From: Betaproteobacteria bacterium
GTDB taxonomy: Bacteria > Pseudomonadota > Gammaproteobacteria > Burkholderiales > JAHFRG01
Reading direction: 5' to 3'
Length of the DNA stretch: 5,504 bases
Assembly (NCBI GenBank): GCA_023258935.1
Contig: JAHFRG010000090.1
Coordinates: 1-5,504, forward strand
Shown here one piece after another: positions 1-5,504 of this stretch. The notes beneath the pieces are model-generated. The model did not search any database and was not told the DNA's origin. It saw nothing but the letters and a program-made list of their open reading frames with translations. A program made the position numbers and the translations under genes. Numbering within the stretch: position 1 is the first letter of the stretch; each line of letters opens with the position of its first letter.

Positions 1-438
1 GCCCAAATCCACATGATCCTTGACCGGGAAATCAAATTTGCGCGGGCTGCCTACCTTGCGCACCTCGGCATTATCTTCAGGCGATTTTCCGAAAGGCACA
101 CTCTCGTGAGGAATGTTGGGAATATTAAGGAGAAGGTCATCACGTTTGTGATCGATTTCGGCAAGTTTTTTGACGAGAGACTTATGTTCGTCGTCTTCGG
201 AGCTAACCATCTGCATAAGCTTAGAAGCCTTTGCTTCGTCGCCTTGTTGTTTTGCGTTAAAGACTTGCGTGGAGGTTGCATTCCTCCTGGCTTCTATTGC
301 TTGCTTCTGAACCTGTGTGCTCTTTCGCTGCTCTTCGTACTTTCGATATTCCTCGACTTCCAAACGAAAACCGCGAGTATCTCTAAGCCTTTTTGCTACG
401 GCCTCGATATCGCTGCGGAGGATTTGCGGGTCAAGCAT
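1..438 (-). CDS. serS: Seryl-tRNA synthetase, N-terminal part (runs off the window edge)
   Basis: This cytoplasmic class II aminoacyl-tRNA synthetase charges tRNA-Ser with serine. The frame opens with ATG at 438 (MLDPQILRSDIEAVAKRL) and stays open for 146 codons to the window edge, where it is cut. What is visible is the tRNA-binding arm: a helical, charged region at about residues 28-100 (EYRKYEEQRKSTQVQKQ, then EARRN) that forms the family's antiparallel coiled coil. It is followed by the conserved LLNIPNIPHESVP segment (about 104-116), by DDN-type and EVRKVGSPR motifs, and by FDFPVKDHVDLG leading into the catalytic domain. The catalytic motifs 1-3 lie outside the window. The gene follows rarA by 39 bases with no terminator, so it is probably the last or a late gene of the operon. 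The ribosome-binding site is weak and AT-rich. Identity is very secure; no frameshift is seen in the visible part. Confidence 0.96.
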   Translation of the reverse strand, partial: MLDPQILRSDIEAVAKRLRDTRGFRLEVEEYRKYEEQRKSTQVQKQAIEARRNATSTQVFNAKQQGDEAKASKLMQMVSSEDDEHKSLVKKLAEIDHKRDDLLLNIPNIPHESVPFGKSPEDNAEVRKVGSPRKFDFPVKDHVDLG

Positions 439-450
439 CAGTTAAATAAA

Positions 451-470
451 TCCGTATTTGTCCGTACAAA
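451..470. repeat. Short direct repeat with small hairpin in the rarA-serS gap
   Basis: On the plus strand TCCGTA occurs at 451-456 and again at 461-466, exactly ten bases apart. The second copy sits in TTTGT-CCGT-ACAAA (457-470), which could form a 5-bp stem with a 4-base loop. It lies directly in front of serS in the only AT-rich gap of the lower operon. It could influence serS translation or be a chance pattern; there is no U-tract, so it is not an intrinsic terminator. Confidence 0.35.
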
Positions 471-477
471 TGAATGG

Positions 478-1788
478 CTAAGGTTTTTTCGCTTTTTTGT
501 CGAGCTCGCGCAAGTGCTTTAGATGCTCCGTGATTTTCGCTTCCAGCCCACGGCCAGTCGGCTCATACCATTTCACCGCCGGCATGCTTTCGGGAAAATA
601 ATTTTCTCCCGCAGCGTAGGCTTCCGGCTCATTGTGCGCGTAGCGGTAATCCTTGCCAAAGCCCATTTCCTTCATAAGCTTGGTCGGCGCGTTGCGTAAA
701 TGCTCAGGAACCGGGCGTGATTTATCTCCGCTGATAAAGCGGCGCGCGTCATTATACGCCATGTACAACGCATTACTCCTGGCGGTGCAAGCGAGATAAA
801 CTACCGCTTCGGCGAGTGCAAGCTCCCCTTCCGGACTGCCTAAGCGTTCATACACTTCGCAAGAGTCGAGTGCGATCCGCAAAGCGCGAGGATCTGCAAG
901 CCCCACATCTTCCACCGCCATGCGCACCAGCCGCCTGCCGATGTAGCGCGGATCCGCCCCTCCATCCAGCATGCGGCACATCCAGTAGAGCGAGGCATCG
1001 GGATCCGACCCGCGCACCGATTTGTGCAGGGCGGAAATCTGGTCATAAAACGCGTCTCCGCCTTTGTCAAACCTCCTTACACTTTGCGCCAGCACGTTTT
1101 GAACATATTGTGCGTTAATATCGGTTGTTTGGTCTTGCTGAACAGCGGTGGCGAGCTGCTCAAGCATGTTAAGCAGACGCCTGGCATCGCCGTCGGCGTA
1201 GCTCACCAGCAGCGACTTCGCTTCATCGGTAAAAATTGCTCCGGGAATGGCGGGCTTTTTCGCACGCTCGAACAATATTCCCAATTCTTCATCGGAAAGC
1301 GGGTGCAGCACATAGACCGCGGCGCGGGAGAGCAGCGCGCTGATCACTTCAAACGATGGGTTCTCAGTGGTGGCGCCAATAAATGTGACCAACCCCTGTT
1401 CCACAAAAGGCAGAAATGCATCCTGCTGCGCCTTGTTGAAGCGGTGCACTTCATCGATAAACAGGATGGTGTGGCGCCCGGATTGCTGCAGGACGAGTTC
1501 CGCTCTTTGCACTGCGTCGCGTATGTCCTTGACACCGGATAGCACCGCTGAAAGCGCAATGAACTCGGCGTTGAATATGCGAGCCATCAACCGCGCCAGA
1601 GTGGTTTTCCCCGATCCCGGCGGACCCCAAAGGATCATTGAATGCGGCTTGCCGGATTCAAACGCCAAGCGCAAGGGCTTGCCTTCCCCCAAAAGATGCG
1701 TTTGACCGACAACATCTTCAAGCCGCTGCGGGCGCAGCCGATCGGCCAATGGCGCGGCAGGTACTTTTCTTTCGAATAAATCACTCAC
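478..1788 (-). CDS. rarA: Replication-associated recombination protein A (AAA+ ATPase, MgsA/RarA/WRNIP1 family)
   Basis: RarA/MgsA is a tetrameric clamp-loader-like AAA+ ATPase that acts on single-stranded DNA ends at stalled or collapsed replication forks. The 436-residue length is normal for the family. From the GTG start the order is: family N-terminus with LADRLRP and VVGQTHLL (about 15-33); Walker A GPPGSGKT (55-62); Walker B ILFIDE (108-113) followed by VHRFNKAQQDAFLP; sensor 1 GATTENPSF (138-146); arginine finger in LLSR (R155); sensor 2 GDARRLLN (200-207); then the C-terminal helical tetramerisation region ending in a lysine-rich tail. All catalytic residues are present. Two starts are possible: TTG at 1794 or GTG at 1788. 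I prefer GTG because it gives the common MSDLF-type N-terminus and has a GGA eight bases upstream. Either start overlaps the end of lolA (8 or 14 bases), which implies translational coupling. Confidence 0.96.
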   Translation of the reverse strand: MSDLFERKVPAAPLADRLRPQRLEDVVGQTHLLGEGKPLRLAFESGKPHSMILWGPPGSGKTTLARLMARIFNAEFIALSAVLSGVKDIRDAVQRAELVLQQSGRHTILFIDEVHRFNKAQQDAFLPFVEQGLVTFIGATTENPSFEVISALLSRAAVYVLHPLSDEELGILFERAKKPAIPGAIFTDEAKSLLVSYADGDARRLLNMLEQLATAVQQDQTTDINAQYVQNVLAQSVRRFDKGGDAFYDQISALHKSVRGSDPDASLYWMCRMLDGGADPRYIGRRLVRMAVEDVGLADPRALRIALDSCEVYERLGSPEGELALAEAVVYLACTARSNALYMAYNDARRFISGDKSRPVPEHLRNAPTKLMKEMGFGKDYRYAHNEPEAYAAGENYFPESMPAVKWYEPTGRGLEAKITEHLKHLRELDKKAKKP

Positions 1789-2401
1789 CGACAATATCCG
1801 CGCCCTTTGGAGGAGTGAATTTAAAGAGCTCCGGGTTCAACCGGGGATTGCGTTCCAAATCCAAAAAACGCAATACGGTGGTTTGTCCGAAATGATCGCG
1901 CAGTTCCATGACTTCCAGGCCGGATTGATTGAACCCCATGCGCACAGTCTCGAACGCGCTGTCCTGTGTATTAGGCAGCGCTTGCAGCCATTCCAGACCG
2001 TCTCGAGTGCCATCATCCTTGAGGCGGAAGTTCTTCTCGATTTCGTTGCTGCCGGCAAGCAACGCCGCCGGGCTTGCGCCCAACGCTTGATCGAGTTTCT
2101 TGACAGTGACCTGATTCAATTCCGGATCATAAACCCAAAGTTTTTCACCGTCGCCGACAATCAGCTGTGCGTAAGGTTTTTCGTAGGTCCAACGGAATTT
2201 ACCGGGGCGGAAAAACTGCATGGTGCCGCTCGACTTCTGTACGCTGCGGCCGTTCTTGTCCAGAAGTTCCTGGTTGAACTGCGCTTTTCCGGTGACAGAG
2301 TGCTCGATAAACTCTTTTAACTTATCAATGCTGGAAGCGTGTGCGGGAAAAGAGCCGCCAAGCGCAAAAAGTAAGACGGCGGCAAAACCGGCTCTCATCA
2401 T
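1781..2401 (-). CDS. lolA: Outer-membrane lipoprotein carrier protein LolA (periplasmic chaperone)
   Basis: LolA accepts mature lipoproteins released by the LolCDE ABC transporter in the inner membrane and carries them through the periplasm to LolB at the outer membrane. The 206-residue precursor has a Sec signal peptide (MMRAGF, hydrophobic AAVLLFALGG, cleavage site AHA-SS after residue 22). The mature part shows the open beta-barrel family pattern: RPGKFRWTYEKP (65-76), a VGDGEKLWVYDPELNQVTV stretch (82-100), and the C-terminal FKFTPPKGADIV (193-204), all matching the layout of E. coli LolA. The start is ATG at 2401, overlapping the preceding TGA by one base (TGATG), with GGAAG six to seven bases upstream. 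A second ATG at 2398 and a TTG at 2404 are adjacent alternatives. The 3' end overlaps rarA. Placement behind ftsK is the usual arrangement in many proteobacteria. Confidence 0.96.
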   Translation of the reverse strand: MMRAGFAAVLLFALGGSFPAHASSIDKLKEFIEHSVTGKAQFNQELLDKNGRSVQKSSGTMQFFRPGKFRWTYEKPYAQLIVGDGEKLWVYDPELNQVTVKKLDQALGASPAALLAGSNEIEKNFRLKDDGTRDGLEWLQALPNTQDSAFETVRMGFNQSGLEVMELRDHFGQTTVLRFLDLERNPRLNPELFKFTPPKGADIVGE

Positions 2402-2958
2402 CAAAGCTTCCGGATCCTCTGAATATCGTTCACCCAGCCGCCTCTGAAAGTAATAATGGTGATGAAGGGGTCAGCAATCGTGGGCAAGTAATAGTAAGTC
2501 TTGAGCACCAGGTTGCTGGTATTGCTCTGCACGATGGTGTTGCGCACCGTCTGACCGGTTTGGGGAGTGGTGCTTTTAGCCGTGGAAGCGATGGCAACGG
2601 TATGCTCCTGGGTGCCTTCAGTCGCTTCCTGGTCTGGGGTTCCGGCACGCAGCAGGACCTCGGCTTCGCTCATGCCGCGCTGGATCTGGATGAAGATGTC
2701 AAACGGCAGGCCGTGTACCGGTGCCGGCGCTACAGCCACCGGCGGCGCTGGTACTGGCTGCTCAATCTTTCCTGCCGAATCCTGTTTCTTCAAGCCCTCC
2801 GCAAGATTAGGACGCACGTCCACGTAAATTGCGGAGGCATTAGCAGGCGGATGTTCGCCGTAATGCGTTCCGCCATTTTCATCCACCCACTTGTACACCT
2901 CGGCGGCGAGCGGCCCGCTGAGCAGAGCACAGAAAACGAAACCTAATGATTTATTCAT
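2401..2958 (-). CDS. Exported DUF4124-domain protein with a BamE/SmpA-like C-terminal half
   Basis: The function is unknown. The 185-residue precursor begins MNKSLGFVFCALLSGPLAA, a Sec signal peptide probably cleaved after residue 19. C10 is not in a lipobox, so a soluble periplasmic protein is expected. Residues 20-60 fit DUF4124 (EVYKWVDENGGTHYGEHPP), a short domain common in proteobacterial envelope proteins. A proline/alanine-rich linker follows (66-82). Residues 86-185 contain GMSEAEVLLRAGTPD and, at the end, a YYYLP and PFITIITFRGG-V-DIQRIRK pattern, which recalls BamE/SmpA or DUF2845 domains (helix followed by a beta sheet); this is recognition by eye, not a search. The start is decided by a perfect AAGGAGGTG site: it is eight bases from the ATG at 2958 but only two from the in-frame ATG at 2964, which is too close. 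It is coupled to lolA by a one-base TGATG overlap, suggesting an envelope-biogenesis role. Confidence 0.88.
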   Translation of the reverse strand: MNKSLGFVFCALLSGPLAAEVYKWVDENGGTHYGEHPPANASAIYVDVRPNLAEGLKKQDSAGKIEQPVPAPPVAVAPAPVHGLPFDIFIQIQRGMSEAEVLLRAGTPDQEATEGTQEHTVAIASTAKSTTPQTGQTVRNTIVQSNTSNLVLKTYYYLPTIADPFITIITFRGGWVNDIQRIRKL

Positions 2959-2965
2959 GGCCATA

Positions 2966-2974
2966 CACCTCCTT
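2966..2974 (-). promoter_or_regulatory. Perfect Shine-Dalgarno site that fixes the DUF4124-gene start
   Basis: AAGGAGGTG on the minus strand is fully complementary to the anti-Shine-Dalgarno tail of 16S rRNA. Spacing is eight bases from GGAGGT to the ATG at 2958 and two bases to the ATG at 2964, so the downstream ATG is the likely start. It is by far the strongest ribosome-binding site in the operon, suggesting that this gene is translated more strongly than its neighbours. Confidence 0.8.
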
Positions 2975-2995
2975 CATCGCTGAATTCAGCGATGA
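2974..2995. repeat. 22-base perfect palindrome between ftsK and the DUF4124 gene
   Basis: The two halves are exact reverse complements around a central GAATTC; each 11-base arm reads TCATCGCTGAA. On the minus strand it starts the base after the ftsK TAG stop and ends at the first A of the Shine-Dalgarno site of the next gene. As RNA it can fold into a stem of about nine pairs with an AAUU loop. No U-tract follows on either strand, so it is not a standard terminator. It could be an mRNA processing or stability hairpin, a partial attenuator, or a dimeric protein operator. Confidence 0.85.
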
Positions 2996-5308
2996 CTAAA
3001 ACACCGGCTTGCGGGGAGAATAAACCGCCGTTTCCCCCGCCGGCACCAATACCTCCCTGTTGCCGTTACTTTGCATGCTGGAAACAAGGCCTGCTCGCTC
3101 CATTTGTTCAATCAATCGCGCAGCGCGGTTGTAGCCGATACGCAAGTGCCGCTGCACCAGCGAAATCGAGGCACGGCGCGATTTTAAAATGATTGCCACT
3201 GCTTCATCATAAAGCGGATCGGATTCCGAATCGGAACCAGACGCCTCGTCGTATAGTTCGGTTTCGTGGCTTTCCAGCACTTCTTCCACATATTGCGGCG
3301 CGCCCAGGCCTTTCAGATATTTCACCACCCTGTGCATTTCCTGGTCTGAGACAAACGCACCGTGCACACGCTGCGGATAGCCCAACCCCGGCGGCAGATA
3401 CAGCATGTCGCCTTGGCCAAGCAACGCCTCCGCTCCCACCTGATCGAGTATCGTGCGCGAATCCACCTTAGCCGAAACCTGGAAAGCAATGCGGCTCGGA
3501 ATGTTCGCCTTGATAAGACCGGTGATCACGTCTACCGAAGGTCTTTGCGTTGCCAATATCAAATGCACGCCTGCGGCCCGCGCTTTTTGCGCAAGACGCG
3601 CGATCAACTCTTCAACTTTCTTGCCCACCACCATCATCAGGTCTGCCAATTCGTCTATCACCAACACGATGAGCGGCATCTGCTCCAGCGGTTCGGGATT
3701 ATCCGGTGTCACACTGAAAGGATGGGTGAACGGTGTGCCCGCCTTTTGCGCGTCACGGATTTTCTGGTTGAATCCAGCAAGGTGGCGTACTCCCAGGCTT
3801 GACATCAGTCTCAGCCTTCTGTCCATTTCTCCTGCGCACCAGGCGAGCGCATTGGCTGCCTGCTTCATATCAGTCACTACCGGCGCTAGCAAATGTGGGA
3901 TGCCTTCATATACCGAAAGTTCCAACATCTTGGGGTCAATCAATATCATCCGCACTTGCGCCGGCGAAGCTTTGTACACGAGACTCAGAATCATGGCGTT
4001 GATTGCCACCGACTTGCCCGAGCCGGTAGTGCCCGCGACCAAAATATGCGGCATTCTGGCGAGATCAGCCACCACCGGGTGCCCGCCTATATCCTTGCCC
4101 AAGGCGAGGGTGAGCGGCGAAGTCATATCGGCGTAAGCCTGCGAACTCAGGATTTCCGAAAGCCGCACTACGTGTCGCTCAGGATTGGGGATTTCCAAGC
4201 CCATGCAGGCCTTGCCGGGTATGGTTTCCACCACGCGGATGCTCACCACCGATAGCGCACGCGCGAGGTCCTTCACCAAATTAACAATCTGGCTGCCTTT
4301 TACGCCGATTGCGGGCTCAATCTCGAAGCGCGTGATCACCGGACCCGGATAGGCCGCCATCACCTTCGCTTCCACACCGAAATCCATCAGCTTTTTCTCA
4401 ATGAGCCGCGAGGTGAATTCCAGCGTCTCTGCGGAAAGGGCCTCGACACCCTCTCCCGGTTTATCGAGCAGATGCAATGGCGGCAAGGGTGTGTCCGGCA
4501 TGTCCTCGAACAACGGCACCTGTTTTTCACGCTCCACTCGAGCCGATTTGGGAATCTCGGCAACCGGCTGTTCGATGTGTATCGGCTCGTGGCCTTCGAA
4601 GCGCTTCTTCTCTTCTTCCACGAATTCCTCGCGCCGGCTCATCGCGACTTTGCCTTCGCGCTTATCACGCCAGCTCCGTAAGGAATGGATCACGAACAAA
4701 TAACTGTCTTCAATAAAACCACCGAGACGTTCAAACAGCTTGACCCAGGAAAGTCCGCTGAACAGAGTGATGCCTATGGCAATCAGCATCAGCAAAATCA
4801 GTGTGCCCCCGATAAATCCCAAAACTGTGACCGCAGTTTTGCTGATAATGGCGCCCAGCATGCCTCCGGGTGTGAGCGGCAGCGCCATTTTAATGCTGTA
4901 AAAGCGCAGCGCTTCCATCCCGCTGCTGGCGATAAGCAGGATGACAAACCCGCAGGCGGCAACGATAAACGAGCGGCGGTCGCCGAGGCTCACGCTATCA
5001 ATGCGCTTATAGCCCCACAGGGTGGCAAACAGGAAAAACACTGCCCACCAGTAAGCGGAAATTCCGAAGACGTAAAGCAGAATATCGGCCAGCCAAGCGC
5101 CAAAATGACCTCCCAGGTTGTGCACCTCGGTGATAGGGCTTGAGTGCGACCAGGCGGGATCAAGCTTATCGTAGCTTATCAGCACCAGCACTACATACAG
5201 CGCAACCGCGACCAAAGCCAGCCACCACGATTCTCGCAGCAATGCCGCGAGCTTGGGCGGCAGCGGTTTACGCTCGTCAGATTTGGATCTGTTGTATGGT
5301 GAGAGCAT
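2996..5308 (-). CDS. ftsK: DNA translocase FtsK (septal chromosome-segregation motor)
   Basis: FtsK is a hexameric ATP-driven DNA pump anchored at the division septum. It aligns the chromosome terminus and activates XerCD recombination at dif. The 770-residue protein has an N-terminal membrane domain with four hydrophobic segments (about 27-46, 75-99, 113-130, 160-184). A charged linker (about 205-285, rich in E, K, R) is much shorter than the several-hundred-residue linker of E. coli FtsK. An alpha domain follows (about 290-395), then the RecA-like motor with Walker A AGTTGSGKS (425-433), IDPKMLELS (457-465), Walker B VLVIDELADL (548-557) and LATQRPSVDVITGLIKANIP (585-604). The C-terminal gamma winged helix (about 698-757, RIGYNRAARLIEQMERAGLV) reads KOPS sites. 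The start is ATG at 5308; no strong ribosome-binding site precedes it. It heads the operon, 37 bases before the DUF4124 gene. All motor motifs are intact. Confidence 0.97.
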   Translation of the reverse strand: MLSPYNRSKSDERKPLPPKLAALLRESWWLALVAVALYVVLVLISYDKLDPAWSHSSPITEVHNLGGHFGAWLADILLYVFGISAYWWAVFFLFATLWGYKRIDSVSLGDRRSFIVAACGFVILLIASSGMEALRFYSIKMALPLTPGGMLGAIISKTAVTVLGFIGGTLILLMLIAIGITLFSGLSWVKLFERLGGFIEDSYLFVIHSLRSWRDKREGKVAMSRREEFVEEEKKRFEGHEPIHIEQPVAEIPKSARVEREKQVPLFEDMPDTPLPPLHLLDKPGEGVEALSAETLEFTSRLIEKKLMDFGVEAKVMAAYPGPVITRFEIEPAIGVKGSQIVNLVKDLARALSVVSIRVVETIPGKACMGLEIPNPERHVVRLSEILSSQAYADMTSPLTLALGKDIGGHPVVADLARMPHILVAGTTGSGKSVAINAMILSLVYKASPAQVRMILIDPKMLELSVYEGIPHLLAPVVTDMKQAANALAWCAGEMDRRLRLMSSLGVRHLAGFNQKIRDAQKAGTPFTHPFSVTPDNPEPLEQMPLIVLVIDELADLMMVVGKKVEELIARLAQKARAAGVHLILATQRPSVDVITGLIKANIPSRIAFQVSAKVDSRTILDQVGAEALLGQGDMLYLPPGLGYPQRVHGAFVSDQEMHRVVKYLKGLGAPQYVEEVLESHETELYDEASGSDSESDPLYDEAVAIILKSRRASISLVQRHLRIGYNRAARLIEQMERAGLVSSMQSNGNREVLVPAGETAVYSPRKPVF

Positions 5309-5367
5309 CGTTGCTTTGCAAACTCAACTTGCAACTCTGATTATATCAAGTTGAAGGAGCAACGATG
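5306..5367. repeat. Nested inverted repeats around the ftsK promoter and start codon
   Basis: An outer 10-bp perfect inverted repeat pairs CATCGTTGCT (5306-5315) with AGCAACGATG (5358-5367). Inside it, an 8-bp perfect pair is TCAACTTG (5324-5331) and CAAGTTGA (5347-5354). The inner pair brackets the -10 box. The left outer arm contains the ftsK start codon, while the right outer arm carries a plus-strand ATG. Because the predicted transcription start lies between the arms, an ftsK mRNA would carry only one arm of each. The structure therefore suits protein binding, or folding of a transcript that reads through from outside. Confidence 0.7.
5340..5348 (-). promoter_or_regulatory. Candidate extended -10 sigma-70 promoter for the ftsK operon
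   Basis: The minus strand reads TGATATAAT, a consensus TATAAT hexamer (5345-5340) with the TGn extension. No good -35 hexamer lies 16-18 bases upstream, which is typical of extended -10 promoters. Transcription would start near 5333, giving a leader of about 25 bases before the ftsK ATG. It is the best promoter-like sequence found for the gene cluster. Confidence 0.55.
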
Positions 5368-5504
5368 GGTAATTTGTGCCGCCGGCTTGGCATATGAAAC
5401 AGCCTCACTCCCTGAAAAGCGGAGGCTTCCCTTTAAAACTCGGTTGCTTCAATCTCAGTGCAGGAATTTAAGCGCTAAGGAACCTCTGATTAAGTCCACC
5501 GCGG
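5368..5504. other. Region upstream of ftsK with no convincing gene
   Basis: No gene of normal length is seen on either strand. The stretch carries two very short plus-strand reading frames (5365-5397 and 5394-5471), a 6-bp inverted repeat (AGCCTC at 5401-5406, GAGGCT at 5422-5427) with a 15-base loop that is too weak to call a terminator, and a final segment from about 5477 that might be the edge of another element. The divergent trxB often found upstream of ftsK in betaproteobacteria is not visible here. Confidence 0.5.

Noticed and set aside
439..480. A separate sigma-70 promoter for serS
   Set aside because: TTGTAC with a 17-base spacer to TTTAAC is a poor match, and the implied transcription start would fall at or past the start codon.
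13..522. 169-codon plus-strand open frame over the serS start region
   Set aside because: It lies antisense to a clearly recognisable SerS N-terminus and shows no family features; it is a shadow frame.
1024..1542. 172-codon plus-strand open frame inside rarA
   Set aside because: It is antisense to the RarA ATPase core with its Walker A and B motifs; no ribosome-binding site or recognisable domain.
2974..2995. Intrinsic terminator after ftsK
   Set aside because: The hairpin is strong but is followed by AGGAGG on the minus strand and by CTAAAA on the plus strand, with no U-tract in either direction.
3453..4136. 227-codon plus-strand open frame inside ftsK
   Set aside because: It is antisense to the conserved FtsK motor domain; long shadow frames are expected opposite GC-rich conserved genes.
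4685..5143. 152-codon plus-strand open frame opposite the FtsK membrane domain
   Set aside because: Its composition (rich in Q, D, K, N) is what the reverse complement of hydrophobic codons gives; no independent support.
5401..5427. Terminator-like inverted repeat AGCCTC/GAGGCT upstream of ftsK
   Set aside because: The stem is only six pairs with a 15-base loop and the following CTTT is not a proper U-tract.

Overview
The window reads as one co-directional minus-strand gene cluster from a Gram-negative bacterium, most likely a betaproteobacterium (for example a Nitrosomonadales-type lineage). This placement is an inference from gene order (ftsK, lolA, rarA, serS), protein style and moderate-to-high GC. 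No rRNA or other taxonomic marker is present. In transcription order the layout is: a promoter and inverted-repeat region near 5306-5367; ftsK (5308-2996); a small exported protein with a DUF4124-like N-terminus (2958-2401); lolA (2401-1781); rarA/mgsA (1788-478); and the first 146 codons of serS (438 to the window edge at 1).

Packing is tight. There are 37 bases between ftsK and the DUF4124 gene, a one-base TGATG overlap into lolA, an 8-base overlap from lolA into rarA (14 if the TTG start is used), and 39 bases before serS. I see no intrinsic terminator anywhere between these genes, so one polycistronic transcript is likely. The only good promoter candidate is an extended -10 box (TGATATAAT) about 30 bases upstream of ftsK.

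The genes link chromosome and envelope maintenance with translation. FtsK is the septal DNA translocase, LolA is the periplasmic lipoprotein carrier, RarA is an AAA+ ATPase acting at stalled replication forks, and SerS charges tRNA-Ser. The DUF4124 protein carries a signal peptide, so it works in the envelope. Its C-terminal half has the look of a BamE/SmpA-like domain, and it is the least understood gene here.

The last 195 bases (5309-5504) hold no convincing gene. They contain nested inverted repeats around the ftsK promoter, two very short coupled plus-strand reading frames, and a terminal segment that faintly resembles an insertion-sequence end. No tRNA, rRNA, CRISPR array or complete mobile element was found. 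Most of the window is ordinary core genome. The points most worth a second look are the perfect palindrome between ftsK and the DUF4124 gene, the repeat structure at the ftsK promoter, and the DUF4124/BamE-like protein itself.
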